DNA from: Priestia aryabhattai B8W22
GTDB lineage: Bacteria; Bacillota; Bacilli; Bacillales; Bacillaceae_H
Direction: 5' to 3'
DNA: 64,000 nucleotides
NCBI RefSeq assembly: GCF_000956595.1
Contig: NZ_JYOO01000012.1
Span: forward strand, 62,001-126,000
Part shown: in pieces, positions 48,544-56,704 of the stretch
Numbering within the stretch: position 1 is the first letter of the stretch
Layout of the letters: each line of letters starts with the position of its first letter
Program-made: the position numbers and the translations under genes
The notes under the pieces: model-generated
Database searches by the model: none
Told to the model about the DNA's origin: nothing
The model's input: only the letters and a program-made list of their open reading frames with translations

Positions 48544-49863
48544 ATGTCAATAAAGCTACAGCAAAATCGAATAAAAGCCAATTTTTGGATTACTCCTTCT
48601 ATATACGGAATTGTTGCTTTTGTTTTAGCCACTATTAGTACATTTTCAGATCGATATTTAACAGCTCACAAACAGTGGTTAAAGTTAGTTCCTTCTGTGT
48701 TTCTAACGGATAAAGAGCTTGCTCATACTATTTTGAGTTCAGTATCAAATTCCTTATTAACGATGACGACGATTACCTTTTCTTCTGTTTTAGTGGTACT
48801 GACTACGTTTGTAGGTCAGTTTTCTCCTAGAACGATTCAGAATTTTAATACAGATGCAAAAACTCAGCGCGTGCTTGGAACTTTTATCGGTGGATACGTA
48901 TACGTGCTTGTACTGCTCATTCAAGTTCGCAGCAACCAAGTCAGCAATACCTTTATTGTTCCTTCCTTAGCCATCATGGTAGCATTCATTTGCTTAGGGA
49001 TGTTTGTGTTTTTGATTCACCACGTCATCAACTGGATTAAAGTCGGGAATTTAATTTCAAACATTGCCAAAAAAACGATGCTTACCATTGAAGAGAGACG
49101 GCTAGAACAACAAAGCCACCCCCATTCAAAGAATGACAAACAGCTTGATTTTGATAGTGAAAACACACTGCAAATTAAAAGTAACAGACAAGGATATATT
49201 CAATATATCGAACTCAATCACTTAACAGCACTAGCATCTAAACTAAATGTCATTGTTAAACTCGAAAAAGCACCCGGTGAGTATGTAGAAGCAGACATGC
49301 CGCTGTTAACGGTGATCAATCATAACCAAACGTTAGAACGTGAAAAATTTCTTCATTGCTTGTTTATTACAAATGATCAAGAATCGATTCAAGACGTAAA
49401 ATTAGGTATTCAGAAAATAAGTGAAATTGCATTAAGAGCTATTTCACCAGCTATTAATGATCCTGAAACAGCTATTAACTGCATTGAACAGCTCACGCAA
49501 GTGTTTATCAAACTCGGACAAAGCTATTCTTCTTCTCCTTATTATTGCGATGAAGAAGGACGCATTCGAGTGCTGCTAGAAAAACCTTCTTTTATGGATT
49601 ATTTGTACAAAGCGTTCTATCAAATTCGTCATTATGGAAAAGAAGATGTTTCCGTGATGTCTGCTGTCATTAAGGCATTAACCGTAATCGCTGAAACAAA
49701 TCGCTCTGCCATCAAAAACGACGTGTGGGTTTTTTCTTCCTATATTGTAGAAGGGCTGCAAAAAGAAGAGTGGCTTAAAATGGACAAAGAGTTTCTTAAT
49801 CTGCTTCTCAAAAACCTTGCAAAAGCTTGTGAAAAGAAATGCGCGTCTATGCTGATAGAATAA
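48544..49863 (+). CDS. DUF2254 family membrane protein
   Basis: The 439-aa protein has four membrane helices in the first 170 residues and a soluble C-terminal domain. The DUF2254 signs are LLTMTTITFSSVLVVLTTFV, GQFSPRTIQNFNTDAKTQRV, and the later IALRAISPAINDPETAINCI. Function unknown. The ATG at 48544 follows GGGAGAT; the longer frame has no SD. Single gene with terminator. Confidence 0.87.
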   Translation: MSIKLQQNRIKANFWITPSIYGIVAFVLATISTFSDRYLTAHKQWLKLVPSVFLTDKELAHTILSSVSNSLLTMTTITFSSVLVVLTTFVGQFSPRTIQNFNTDAKTQRVLGTFIGGYVYVLVLLIQVRSNQVSNTFIVPSLAIMVAFICLGMFVFLIHHVINWIKVGNLISNIAKKTMLTIEERRLEQQSHPHSKNDKQLDFDSENTLQIKSNRQGYIQYIELNHLTALASKLNVIVKLEKAPGEYVEADMPLLTVINHNQTLEREKFLHCLFITNDQESIQDVKLGIQKISEIALRAISPAINDPETAINCIEQLTQVFIKLGQSYSSSPYYCDEEGRIRVLLEKPSFMDYLYKAFYQIRHYGKEDVSVMSAVIKALTVIAETNRSAIKNDVWVFSSYIVEGLQKEEWLKMDKEFLNLLLKNLAKACEKKCASMLIE

Positions 49864-49870
49864 AAACAAC

Positions 49871-49901
49871 AAACGCCGCTCATCAACTGAGCGGCGTTTT
49901 C
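49871..49901. terminator. Bidirectional terminator
   Basis: The perfect 12-bp stem AAACGCCGCTCA/TGAGCGGCGTTT (49871-49882, 49888-49899) lies between convergent genes. Confidence 0.9.
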
Positions 49902-50417
49902 TTAGCATATAAAGTGCTCTATCTCTTCTCTCTTTTTCACTATTATGAGTTTATCGTTATATGAAGTACGAAGGATATGCAAAATTTCAGGTTTACTTTG
50001 CTTTTCAAAATTCGCATTCCACTGAAACATTTTAATGAAAATAGAAAACGTCGGTGCGTAATTTGCTTTTTCTATTTTAGCTTTTTGCAGAACATACCTT
50101 TTGATAATAAACCATATTCTTTTCAGATAATGGGTATCAAGAAAAATAATAAGGTCCGCTCCATTAAAACTTTCATTTACCCATGTATAGTATACACCTT
50201 CTATGATCCATTCCTTTGAAGATGCAATGTGATATAAACACTTCTTTCTATCTTCTTCACTTCTTCTTTTATCTCCTTCATGTGTTCGTTCCCACATAAT
50301 ATTATCAAGTTCGTAGTGAGGAACTTTTAATTTATGGGACAATAACCGGGCAAGAACTGTTTTTCCACTTTCAACAGATCCAACGCTATGTATTTTTTTA
50401 CATGGAGCGTTTTGCAT
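49902..50417 (-). CDS. P-loop kinase-like protein (FlaR/topology-modulation type)
   Basis: The 171-aa protein has a Walker A motif GSVESGKTVLARLL at residues about 13-26, HYELDNIMWERTHEGDKRRS, and KEWIIEGVYYTWVNESFNGA followed by DLIIFLD. It belongs to the same adenylate-kinase-like group as the gene at 36.8 kb. Nucleotide-dependent phosphotransfer is likely; no substrate is known. Confidence 0.8.
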   Translation of the reverse strand: MQNAPCKKIHSVGSVESGKTVLARLLSHKLKVPHYELDNIMWERTHEGDKRRSEEDRKKCLYHIASSKEWIIEGVYYTWVNESFNGADLIIFLDTHYLKRIWFIIKRYVLQKAKIEKANYAPTFSIFIKMFQWNANFEKQSKPEILHILRTSYNDKLIIVKKREEIEHFIC

Positions 50418-50550
50418 ACTTCATGCCCCCTACTTCAAGCCTATTTTTTTACATATATTGTATCATTCAAGTTCTTTTTCTCTAATGCAAACCAGAACGT
50501 TTTATGCTAGTATTTTATGGTACTTGACTGACAGAAGGAGTGAAAACACA

Positions 50551-50847
50551 GTGCCTAAAACCCTTTTTGGAAAACTTACGCTGTTTTGGATTGGACTATT
50601 GTTATTGATTACGGGTCTATTTTTTTATTATAAATATACAAACCAAGGGTTTACCGCTGCAGATCTATTCTTTCGCGCCTCTCCTCCTTTAGCTACTATT
50701 GGCTTCCTGTTAAGCGCAGCCGGACTATATGAAGAACGAGGAAGAAACAAGCTAATTCCTCTCGTTGTACTCACCATTAGTTTTATCATGCTTTGCCAAG
50801 CAGGCTATCACTTTATCCATATGCATACTCCACCGCCGCGTCCGTGA
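50551..50847 (+). CDS. Small three-helix membrane protein, unknown
   Basis: The 98-aa protein has membrane segments at about residues 9-27, 41-58 and 68-88 and a Pro-rich end HMHTPPPRP. The start is GTG at 50551, 10 nt after AAGGAG; the longer frame upstream lacks an SD. The terminator that follows is shared with the convergent ABC operon. Confidence 0.65.
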   Translation: MPKTLFGKLTLFWIGLLLLITGLFFYYKYTNQGFTAADLFFRASPPLATIGFLLSAAGLYEERGRNKLIPLVVLTISFIMLCQAGYHFIHMHTPPPRP

Positions 50848-50871
50848 CTTTGTCTCATTCTCATTTATAAG

Positions 50872-50918
50872 AAAGCTTGTGCGTTTATTTTCTATTCAAA
50901 TAAACGCACAAGCTTTTT
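50872..50918. terminator. Bidirectional terminator overlapping the end of the ABC ATPase gene
   Basis: A perfect stem of 19 bp (50872-50890 with 50898-50916) is followed by T runs on both strands. It contains the stop codon and the last eight codons (KKLVRLFE) of the minus-strand ATPase gene. Confidence 0.85.
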
Positions 50919-51662
50919 TGTATAGGGATGCCTGTTTTTATCAAATAGCTGTGCACGGTCAAATTGATCGATAACCTCGCCTTGCTGCATAACCATCATG
51001 CGACTGCTCATAAATTTTACTGCTGCTAAATCATGTGAAATAAAAAGATAAGACAGCTGAAACGTCTCCTGCAAATCTCTTAATAAATTTAAAATCTTTG
51101 CCTGTACCGTAACATCAAGGCTCGCTGTTGGTTCGTCTAACAGTACCAGAGACGGACCTACGCTAATGGCACGCGCAATCGCTACACGCTGAAGCTGTCC
51201 TCCGCTGAGTTCATGAGGATAGTTCAACGCATATTCTGCGCTAATCCCGACTTTTTCTAACAAATAAAAAGCGATTTCTTTTTCATTTCTGCTCACATGA
51301 GATAAAAATGAAGGAACGGTTCGCTGCTGCCGCAAAGGCTCGAGCAAAGAATCGATGATTTTCACTTTCGGATTAAAAGAAGCCGCGGGGTTTTGAAATA
51401 CCACTTGCATGCCTAGACGAGCTTGCTGCAGTTTTTTCCCTTTTAACCGGTGAAGAGGTTTCTCTGCAAACCATACTTCTCCCTGCTGAATTTCTGCTAA
51501 CCTTAGCACGCTTTTTACAAGCGTACTTTTTCCGCTTCCACTTTCTCCGACAATCCCTACACATTCCCCTTTATCGATATGCAGAGAAACATTATTCAGT
51601 GCTGTGACGTCTTTATACTGTTTCACAAGCTGCGTGACGCGTAATATACTTTTTTCTTTCAT
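50892..51662 (-). CDS. Nickel/peptide ABC transporter ATP-binding protein (NikE/OppF-like)
   Basis: The 256-aa ATPase has Walker A GESGSGKSTLVKSV, a Q-loop QVVFQNPAASFNP, signature LSGGQLQRVAIARAI, Walker B LVLLDEPTASLDV and a switch His in FISHDL. It drives import with the neighbouring second ATPase and two permeases. It is the last gene of the five-gene operon (9-nt gap). The terminator is inside its 3' end. Confidence 0.9.
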   Translation of the reverse strand: MKEKSILRVTQLVKQYKDVTALNNVSLHIDKGECVGIVGESGSGKSTLVKSVLRLAEIQQGEVWFAEKPLHRLKGKKLQQARLGMQVVFQNPAASFNPKVKIIDSLLEPLRQQRTVPSFLSHVSRNEKEIAFYLLEKVGISAEYALNYPHELSGGQLQRVAIARAISVGPSLVLLDEPTASLDVTVQAKILNLLRDLQETFQLSYLFISHDLAAVKFMSSRMMVMQQGEVIDQFDRAQLFDKNRHPYTKKLVRLFE

Positions 51663-51671
51663 ATTTTACTC

Positions 51672-52469
51672 CTATATCAACACTTTTTTCTGCGTATCTA
51701 ACAATCGATCAGGCGTTTTCTGTAAAGAAGGAATGGCGTTAAACAGTTTTTTTGTGTAAAAGTGATGCGGAGCGTGAAGCAGAGATTCGATACTGTTTTC
51801 TTCCACGATTTCTCCTGCTAGCATAATGGCTGCCCGGTCCGCATATTTCCGCACATGACGCAAGTCATGGGTAATAAAAAAAATGGCACAGCCTGCTTCT
51901 TCTTTCAGCTTATACAGCAGCTGAAGAACTTCAGCTGCTGCCACGCTGTCTAAAGCCGTAGTTGGTTCATCTGCGATAATCAAGGCAGGCTTCATCAGCA
52001 GCGCTAAAGCAATCGCTGCTCGCTGAAGCTGTCCTCCGCTCAGCTGAGCAGCATAGCTTTTATACACTCGTTCATCAGGTAAATTCACAGCTTTTAAAGC
52101 CTGAAAAATGGCGGCTTTCCTGTCTTTTTTAGACAGCCTACTATGTGTACGAATCGTTTCATCAAACTGCTTTCCAATTGTTAAAAAAGGCGTAAAAGCA
52201 CTTCGATAGTCTTGAAAGATATACGAAATATCTTTTCCAAGGATAGGCGCCTCTCCTTTCTGCTTAAAGGTAATAGAGCCTCCTTTAAGCGTTACACCTG
52301 AAGGCAGCAGTCCTCCTATCGAAGCAGCAGTGATGCTTTTCCCGCTTCCGCTTTCTCCAACGAGCGCCATCCACTGTCCTTGTTCGATTGTAAAAGAAAC
52401 GTCTTTTACAATTTGTTTTGTTTTATTATGAATGGCTAGATGTTTTACTTCTAAAACGATGACAATCAC
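51672..52469 (-). CDS. Nickel/peptide ABC transporter ATP-binding protein (NikD/OppD-like)
   Basis: The 265-aa ATPase has Walker A GESGSGKSITAASI, Q-loop ISYIFQDYRSAFTP, signature LSGGQLQRAAIALAL, Walker B LIIADEPTTALDS and FITHDLRHV. The start is doubtful: GTG at 52469 is fused to the SD (AAAGAGGTGAT), and the next in-frame codon at a normal distance (8 nt after GAGG) is ATC at 52458-52460, just before LEVKHLAIHNKT where homology normally begins. Confidence 0.9.
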   Translation of the reverse strand: MIVIVLEVKHLAIHNKTKQIVKDVSFTIEQGQWMALVGESGSGKSITAASIGGLLPSGVTLKGGSITFKQKGEAPILGKDISYIFQDYRSAFTPFLTIGKQFDETIRTHSRLSKKDRKAAIFQALKAVNLPDERVYKSYAAQLSGGQLQRAAIALALLMKPALIIADEPTTALDSVAAAEVLQLLYKLKEEAGCAIFFITHDLRHVRKYADRAAIMLAGEIVEENSIESLLHAPHHFYTKKLFNAIPSLQKTPDRLLDTQKKVLI

Positions 52470-52474
52470 CTCTT

Positions 52475-53281
52475 TTACTGATTAACCTGATATTTTCCTC
52501 GAATATATTCACCTAAAGCTGTAAACGTCAGCACAAATAAAATAATCGCTGCGCCTGGTATGAACATTAGCTGGGGAGCATTGTAAAAGTAGGCCCTGCC
52601 TTCATTTAGCATCGTTCCCCATTCAGGAGTAGGCGGCTGAGTCCCTAATCCAATATAGGATAATGAAGCCATCATTAAAATAATTTTCCCTATATCCAGC
52701 GTAGCAAGAACAAGAATATGTCCTCCCACATGGGGAAGAAAATGGCGCAAGATTAAGGAAACTGCTCCCACTCCGTTTAATTTAGCAACCAGCACATATT
52801 CTTTTGACTTTTCTTGAAGCACAATACTGCGCACTACCCTTGCATAACTAACCCACTTTACAATAACCATCGCAGCAATTAAGTTAACTAATCCGGGCCC
52901 TAACAGCCCGCTTAAGACGATGGCTGCAATATAATCAGGAAAAGCTAAAAAAGCATCTACAATTCTCATTAAAAAGCGGTCTATTTTTCCTCCAATATAT
53001 CCTGAAATTAAACCAACCGGGACTCCAATCAAAAGAGAAAGTGCTAAGACAAGAAAACTAGTTCCGATCGTAGTCTGAGCTCCAGCTACGATTCGTGAAA
53101 AAAGATCTCTGCCTAAGTGATCAGTCCCTAGCCAGTGATCACTGGTGGCTTTTTGAAGCCGGTCTTGCATATTGACTTGTGTGGGATCCATTGGTGTTAG
53201 CTGACTTCCAAACAGACAAACTAAAATAAGCGCAATACCACAAACGCTTATTACTACAAAAGGAAGCTGCGGCTTTTTCAC
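52475..53281 (-). CDS. Nickel/peptide ABC transporter permease (NikC/OppC-like)
   Basis: The 268-aa permease has an N-terminal helix, the OppC-type motif MQDRLQKATSDHWLGTDHLG followed by RDLFSRIVAGAQTTI, five further helices and the EAA-like region AKLNGVGAVSLILRHFLPHV. Its start overlaps the NikB-like stop by 4 nt. It forms the channel with that partner. Confidence 0.9.
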   Translation of the reverse strand: MKKPQLPFVVISVCGIALILVCLFGSQLTPMDPTQVNMQDRLQKATSDHWLGTDHLGRDLFSRIVAGAQTTIGTSFLVLALSLLIGVPVGLISGYIGGKIDRFLMRIVDAFLAFPDYIAAIVLSGLLGPGLVNLIAAMVIVKWVSYARVVRSIVLQEKSKEYVLVAKLNGVGAVSLILRHFLPHVGGHILVLATLDIGKIILMMASLSYIGLGTQPPTPEWGTMLNEGRAYFYNAPQLMFIPGAAIILFVLTFTALGEYIRGKYQVNQ

Positions 53282-54219
53282 GTTTTATCCCCTCCCTTTA
53301 CATAGAGCTGGGGATTTACATATTTGTAGCTCAAATCCACAAGTGAATTAATTAAAACAACAAACAGGCCCATCCACAAAATATACCCTTGAATCACAGG
53401 ATAATCACGATTCATAATCGCATCAATAACTAATTTTCCGATTCCAGGATAAGCAAAAAGCACTTCAATAATCACTGTTCCTCCAAGCAAACTGCCTAAG
53501 CTCGTCCCTAAAATGGTAAGGATGGGTGTTAAGCTATACCGAAACGCATGGAAAATAAAAATGCGGCTTTCACTGATTCCTCTTGCTCGAGCAGATCGTA
53601 CAAAATCTTGTTTCAATCCTTCTAGCAGACTAGCTCTAATCATTCGCATATACACAGCGGACATGGCAAAACCAAGCGTTAAAGAAGGCAGCACAAGATG
53701 AGCTGCTGTGCCTGTACCCATTGAAGGAAGCCATTGAAGGCGTACAGAGAACAGCTGTATAAACAAAAGACCGAGCCAAAAGCTTGGAATAGACGCTCCA
53801 AGTAAGGAAATACTTCTGCTGAGGTAATCAATCCACTTATTTGGATATAGTGCTGATAGCGTTCCGAGCGGCACAGCTATTAACAGCATCACAACCAAAG
53901 ATGCAACCGTCAAGCGCAGCGTAGCCGGAAACTTCTCTACCAATTCATCGATGACAGGCTCTTTTGTCATATACGAAGACCCTAAATCAAACTGAAAAAA
54001 ACGCGTCAGCCATTTTACATATTGAATATATACGGGTTCATTAAACCCTAGCTCTGTTCTCAAACTATTTATTTGTTCCTCAGACACTGCCACGTCGTCT
54101 ACGCGAAGCATTTGCTTAACCGGATCTCCTGGAGCTAGTTTCATTAAAACAAAGCTGAGAAACGATAGGATAACTAAAAAGATGAGTAATTCTATTATTC
54201 TTTTACCAATTAATTTCAT
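53278..54219 (-). CDS. Nickel/peptide ABC transporter permease (NikB/OppB-like)
   Basis: The 313-aa permease begins with the family's FLSFVLMKLAPGDPVKQML, has six helices, and the EAA loop SARARGISESRIFIFHAFRY followed by GTVIIEVLFAYPGIGKL. The N-terminal helix plus large outer loop is typical of OppB/NikB. The SD is weak (GTGAAG), but the gene begins 2 nt after the binding-protein stop, so translation may be coupled. Confidence 0.9.
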   Translation of the reverse strand: MKLIGKRIIELLIFLVILSFLSFVLMKLAPGDPVKQMLRVDDVAVSEEQINSLRTELGFNEPVYIQYVKWLTRFFQFDLGSSYMTKEPVIDELVEKFPATLRLTVASLVVMLLIAVPLGTLSALYPNKWIDYLSRSISLLGASIPSFWLGLLFIQLFSVRLQWLPSMGTGTAAHLVLPSLTLGFAMSAVYMRMIRASLLEGLKQDFVRSARARGISESRIFIFHAFRYSLTPILTILGTSLGSLLGGTVIIEVLFAYPGIGKLVIDAIMNRDYPVIQGYILWMGLFVVLINSLVDLSYKYVNPQLYVKGGDKT

Positions 54220-54221
54220 AT

Positions 54222-55745
54222 CTACTTCACATCTAAATCCTTTGTTATCACATAGTATTCACTTTTGGTTGTAACCCAATTTTTCACATTGTCTTTATAG
54301 GCTACAAAATTGTTCGGGTGAACAATCGAAGAATGCAGCGTTTCCTTTTCTACTATTTCTCCGGCTTGTCCCGCTAACTTATTGCGCTGTTTTTGCTCAA
54401 CCGTTTTATTAAGTTCATTAATAATGGAAGTTAATGCTGGTTCATGAAAATGTCCTACATTAAATGCTCCTCCCTCCATATAAAGAGCATTAAAGAAATA
54501 TCCTGCGTCTCCTCGAGGCGCCGTTACTAGACTGTATGTAACGATTCCCCAATCATCTTTTGTTGTCATATACTCGTCCATATTCTCAACTTGTTGAATA
54601 TCTATTTTTACGCCAATCTTTTTTGCTTCTGACTGAAGCATTTGTGACATTAAAGGCAGTTCCGGACGATAAGGATATGTAACAAGCTTAAAAGAAAGCT
54701 GTTTCCCATTTTTTATTGCTTTTCCATCCTTGAGTATATAACCGGCTTTTTCTAAATATTTTTGAGCTTCACTTGGTCCATAGATTTTCGTTTTTTGATT
54801 GTTCGAAAAATCCAAACTCTTTAAAAATGGACCTTTTGCTGGCGACCCTTGACCTGCAAGCGCTGTGTCCACAACATCTTTTGGATTCAGTAATACATCA
54901 AACGCTTTTCTCACATTTTTATCTTTAAATGCTTCTTGCTTTGAATTATAGAAAAGCATTTGATTTCTGAGGCTCGGCTGTATATCTACTACAATAGACG
55001 AATCTTGTTTTAATGTATTTAAGCTTTCAATTGCCGGACGATATACAATATCAGCTTCACCCGATTGCAAAGCGGACGTTCGTGCATTTTCATCATCATT
55101 AAATGTTAACACAACTTCATCCAATTTTGGTTCCCCGCCCCAGTATTCTTTGTATTTTTTTACTTTCATTTCATTATCCGGTTTAAACGAAACTACTTCA
55201 AATGGTCCCGTTCCCACTGGTTTACTTTTTATATCTGAAGTATCTACATCGATAATTGCCGTGTTTGGATGAACAAGTTCAGAAGGCAGCGTGGCAAGGG
55301 GCTCGGTTGTTATAATGGTCAAGATTTGGCCACTGGCTTTCATTTCTTTCATTTTAAGTGCACTTTTCATTGCTTCGTTTTCTTTTATCGTTCTTTCTAA
55401 CGAATGTTTCACGGCTTCAGCATTCAGAACTTTGCCATTTTGAAACGTAATCCCGTCTCTAATCTCAAATATCCAGGTCGTTCCATTATCTTCTGTTTTC
55501 CATTTCTTTGCGAGCCATGGTTCAATCTGTAATTGCTCATTCACTTTGACTAGTGTTTCCGCAATGCCGGCTCGTACAGTTGTGTAATTTAGCTGTGGAT
55601 CGAGCGTGTCACTTGGAAAATTCGATACAAAAGTAAGTGATTTCGTTTCACTCTCTTGTCCGGTACTCGCGGATTTACTCGAACATGCCGCTAGCATACC
55701 TATCGTAGCAAGCGTTAAGCATAGCAGACTTATCTTTTTTCTCAT
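54222..55745 (-). CDS. Nickel/peptide ABC transporter substrate-binding lipoprotein (NikA-like)
   Basis: The 507-aa family-5 binding protein has a lipobox MLAAC (Cys about 21), then FVSNFPSDTLDPQLNYTTVR, NGTTWIFEIRDGITFQNGKV, SKPVGTGPFEVVSF and the C-terminal lobe GVKIDIQQVENMDEY. NikA/CntA-type proteins bind metal complexes, OppA types bind peptides. The Fur/Zur-like box upstream favours a metal or metallophore complex (inference). First gene of the operon; SD AAAGGAAGGG. Confidence 0.87.
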   Translation of the reverse strand: MRKKISLLCLTLATIGMLAACSSKSASTGQESETKSLTFVSNFPSDTLDPQLNYTTVRAGIAETLVKVNEQLQIEPWLAKKWKTEDNGTTWIFEIRDGITFQNGKVLNAEAVKHSLERTIKENEAMKSALKMKEMKASGQILTIITTEPLATLPSELVHPNTAIIDVDTSDIKSKPVGTGPFEVVSFKPDNEMKVKKYKEYWGGEPKLDEVVLTFNDDENARTSALQSGEADIVYRPAIESLNTLKQDSSIVVDIQPSLRNQMLFYNSKQEAFKDKNVRKAFDVLLNPKDVVDTALAGQGSPAKGPFLKSLDFSNNQKTKIYGPSEAQKYLEKAGYILKDGKAIKNGKQLSFKLVTYPYRPELPLMSQMLQSEAKKIGVKIDIQQVENMDEYMTTKDDWGIVTYSLVTAPRGDAGYFFNALYMEGGAFNVGHFHEPALTSIINELNKTVEQKQRNKLAGQAGEIVEKETLHSSIVHPNNFVAYKDNVKNWVTTKSEYYVITKDLDVK

Positions 55746-55822
55746 ATAAACCCTTCCTTTATTAAAAGCTATCCTTTTTTATGTACTGTCTCTAACTATA
55801 CTTTCCCTCCTTTAAATCGTAA

Positions 55823-55837
55823 CGATTATTATTATCA
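55823..55837. promoter_or_regulatory. Fur/Zur-like box upstream of the ABC operon
   Basis: On the minus strand TGATAATAATAATCG matches 13 of 15 positions of the Fur 7-1-7 consensus TGATAATNATTATCA. The flank ATCGTAACGATT also resembles part of a Zur site. It lies about 80 nt before the binding-protein start. Confidence 0.55.
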
Positions 55838-55867
55838 TAAAAAGTTTAATTTGTTTACCTTACTTTG

Positions 55868-56392
55868 TCAACAAAGGTTTTTAAAGGATAAAGGTGCTCT
55901 AACACCTGTTATGATGATTGAATTTATTGATAACGTATACAAATGAGCATAAAAAAACAAAGCCTTCTCGAGGCCTTGTTTATGCAGCGTGTTTTTTCTT
56001 TTATATTTCCACATCATATATCGATAACGAATCGTGCAGCCTATACAATACCCCATCAGTGCTACACCTGCAGCAAGAATCACCATTATACTAAATACAT
56101 AGCCGACAAGCGTATAACCCATTAAAAATGAAATGAAAGCAACTCCCATACATATCGTTGCAATCCATTGATTAAAAAGCTGCTGATCCCGGTCTTCCAT
56201 TTGATAAGAAGAAGCAGGCTTTTTGAGAAGCTTTTTCCCTGACATAATTACGGGATTCCGCTTTGTTGCAAGTGTGACTACTCCAACGAGAAAAGGCAAA
56301 AGTAAAAGCCACTTTGCCGCAAGTAAAGCGATCAAAACCGTTATAACGATAAAGAGTTGATTAAGCTGAACTAATGGTTTGGGAATGCTCAT
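55868..56392 (-). CDS. DUF4395 family membrane protein, probable 3' frameshift
   Basis: The 174-aa frame opens MSIPKPLVQLNQLFIVITVL and has four membrane helices with TIRYRYMMWKYKRKN at about residue 130, fitting DUF4395. The frame then continues about 35 codons straight through a terminator hairpin with T run (55951-55981), which is abnormal. One extra A in the A6 run at 55992-55997 would instead give KHAA and a TAA (55980-55982) just before the hairpin. I infer that the natural stop has been lost by a one-base deletion. Confidence 0.7.
   Translation of the reverse strand: MSIPKPLVQLNQLFIVITVLIALLAAKWLLLLPFLVGVVTLATKRNPVIMSGKKLLKKPASSYQMEDRDQQLFNQWIATICMGVAFISFLMGYTLVGYVFSIMVILAAGVALMGYCIGCTIRYRYMMWKYKRKNTLHKQGLEKALFFYAHLYTLSINSIIITGVRAPLSFKNLC
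55951..55981 (-). terminator. Terminator inside the extended DUF4395 frame
   Basis: ACAAAGCCT/AGGCCTTGT (55957-55965, 55971-55979, one wobble) extends to AAACAAAGCCT, and is followed on the minus strand by seven T. It lies exactly where the gene should end. Confidence 0.75.
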
Positions 56393-56486
56393 GGAACTCC
56401 TCCTTCTTAAAACCTATTATACAAATTGGTTTACTGAATTGAAAGAAAAAGCACTCCAAATGAGCGATAAGACTCATACAAAAAAG

Positions 56487-56603
56487 TTACATAATTTCAC
56501 TAACGTACTTTAAGATCAGTATCGTAAATAAAATCAAGACAACGTATCGTAAAGAACGAATTCGACGTTGAAGAAGACGCTTTACATGCCTTTTATTACG
56601 CAT
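56487..56603 (-). CDS. 38-aa basic membrane miniprotein
   Basis: The frame MRNKRHVKRLLQRRIRSLRY is followed by one hydrophobic helix VVLILFTILIL and KYVSEIM. The SD AAAGGAA lies 8 nt before the ATG. The strongly basic N-terminus plus single helix is typical of small Bacillus membrane peptides. Family and function unknown. Confidence 0.6.
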   Translation of the reverse strand: MRNKRHVKRLLQRRIRSLRYVVLILFTILILKYVSEIM

Positions 56604-56704
56604 ATGGGTTCTTCCTTTCGTATATTGAATTGTCTCTAGACACACTTATATCATACTTTTCCGGAGAACACCAACGTCAGAAAAAATTGCCAAGAACCAC
56701 AGCA

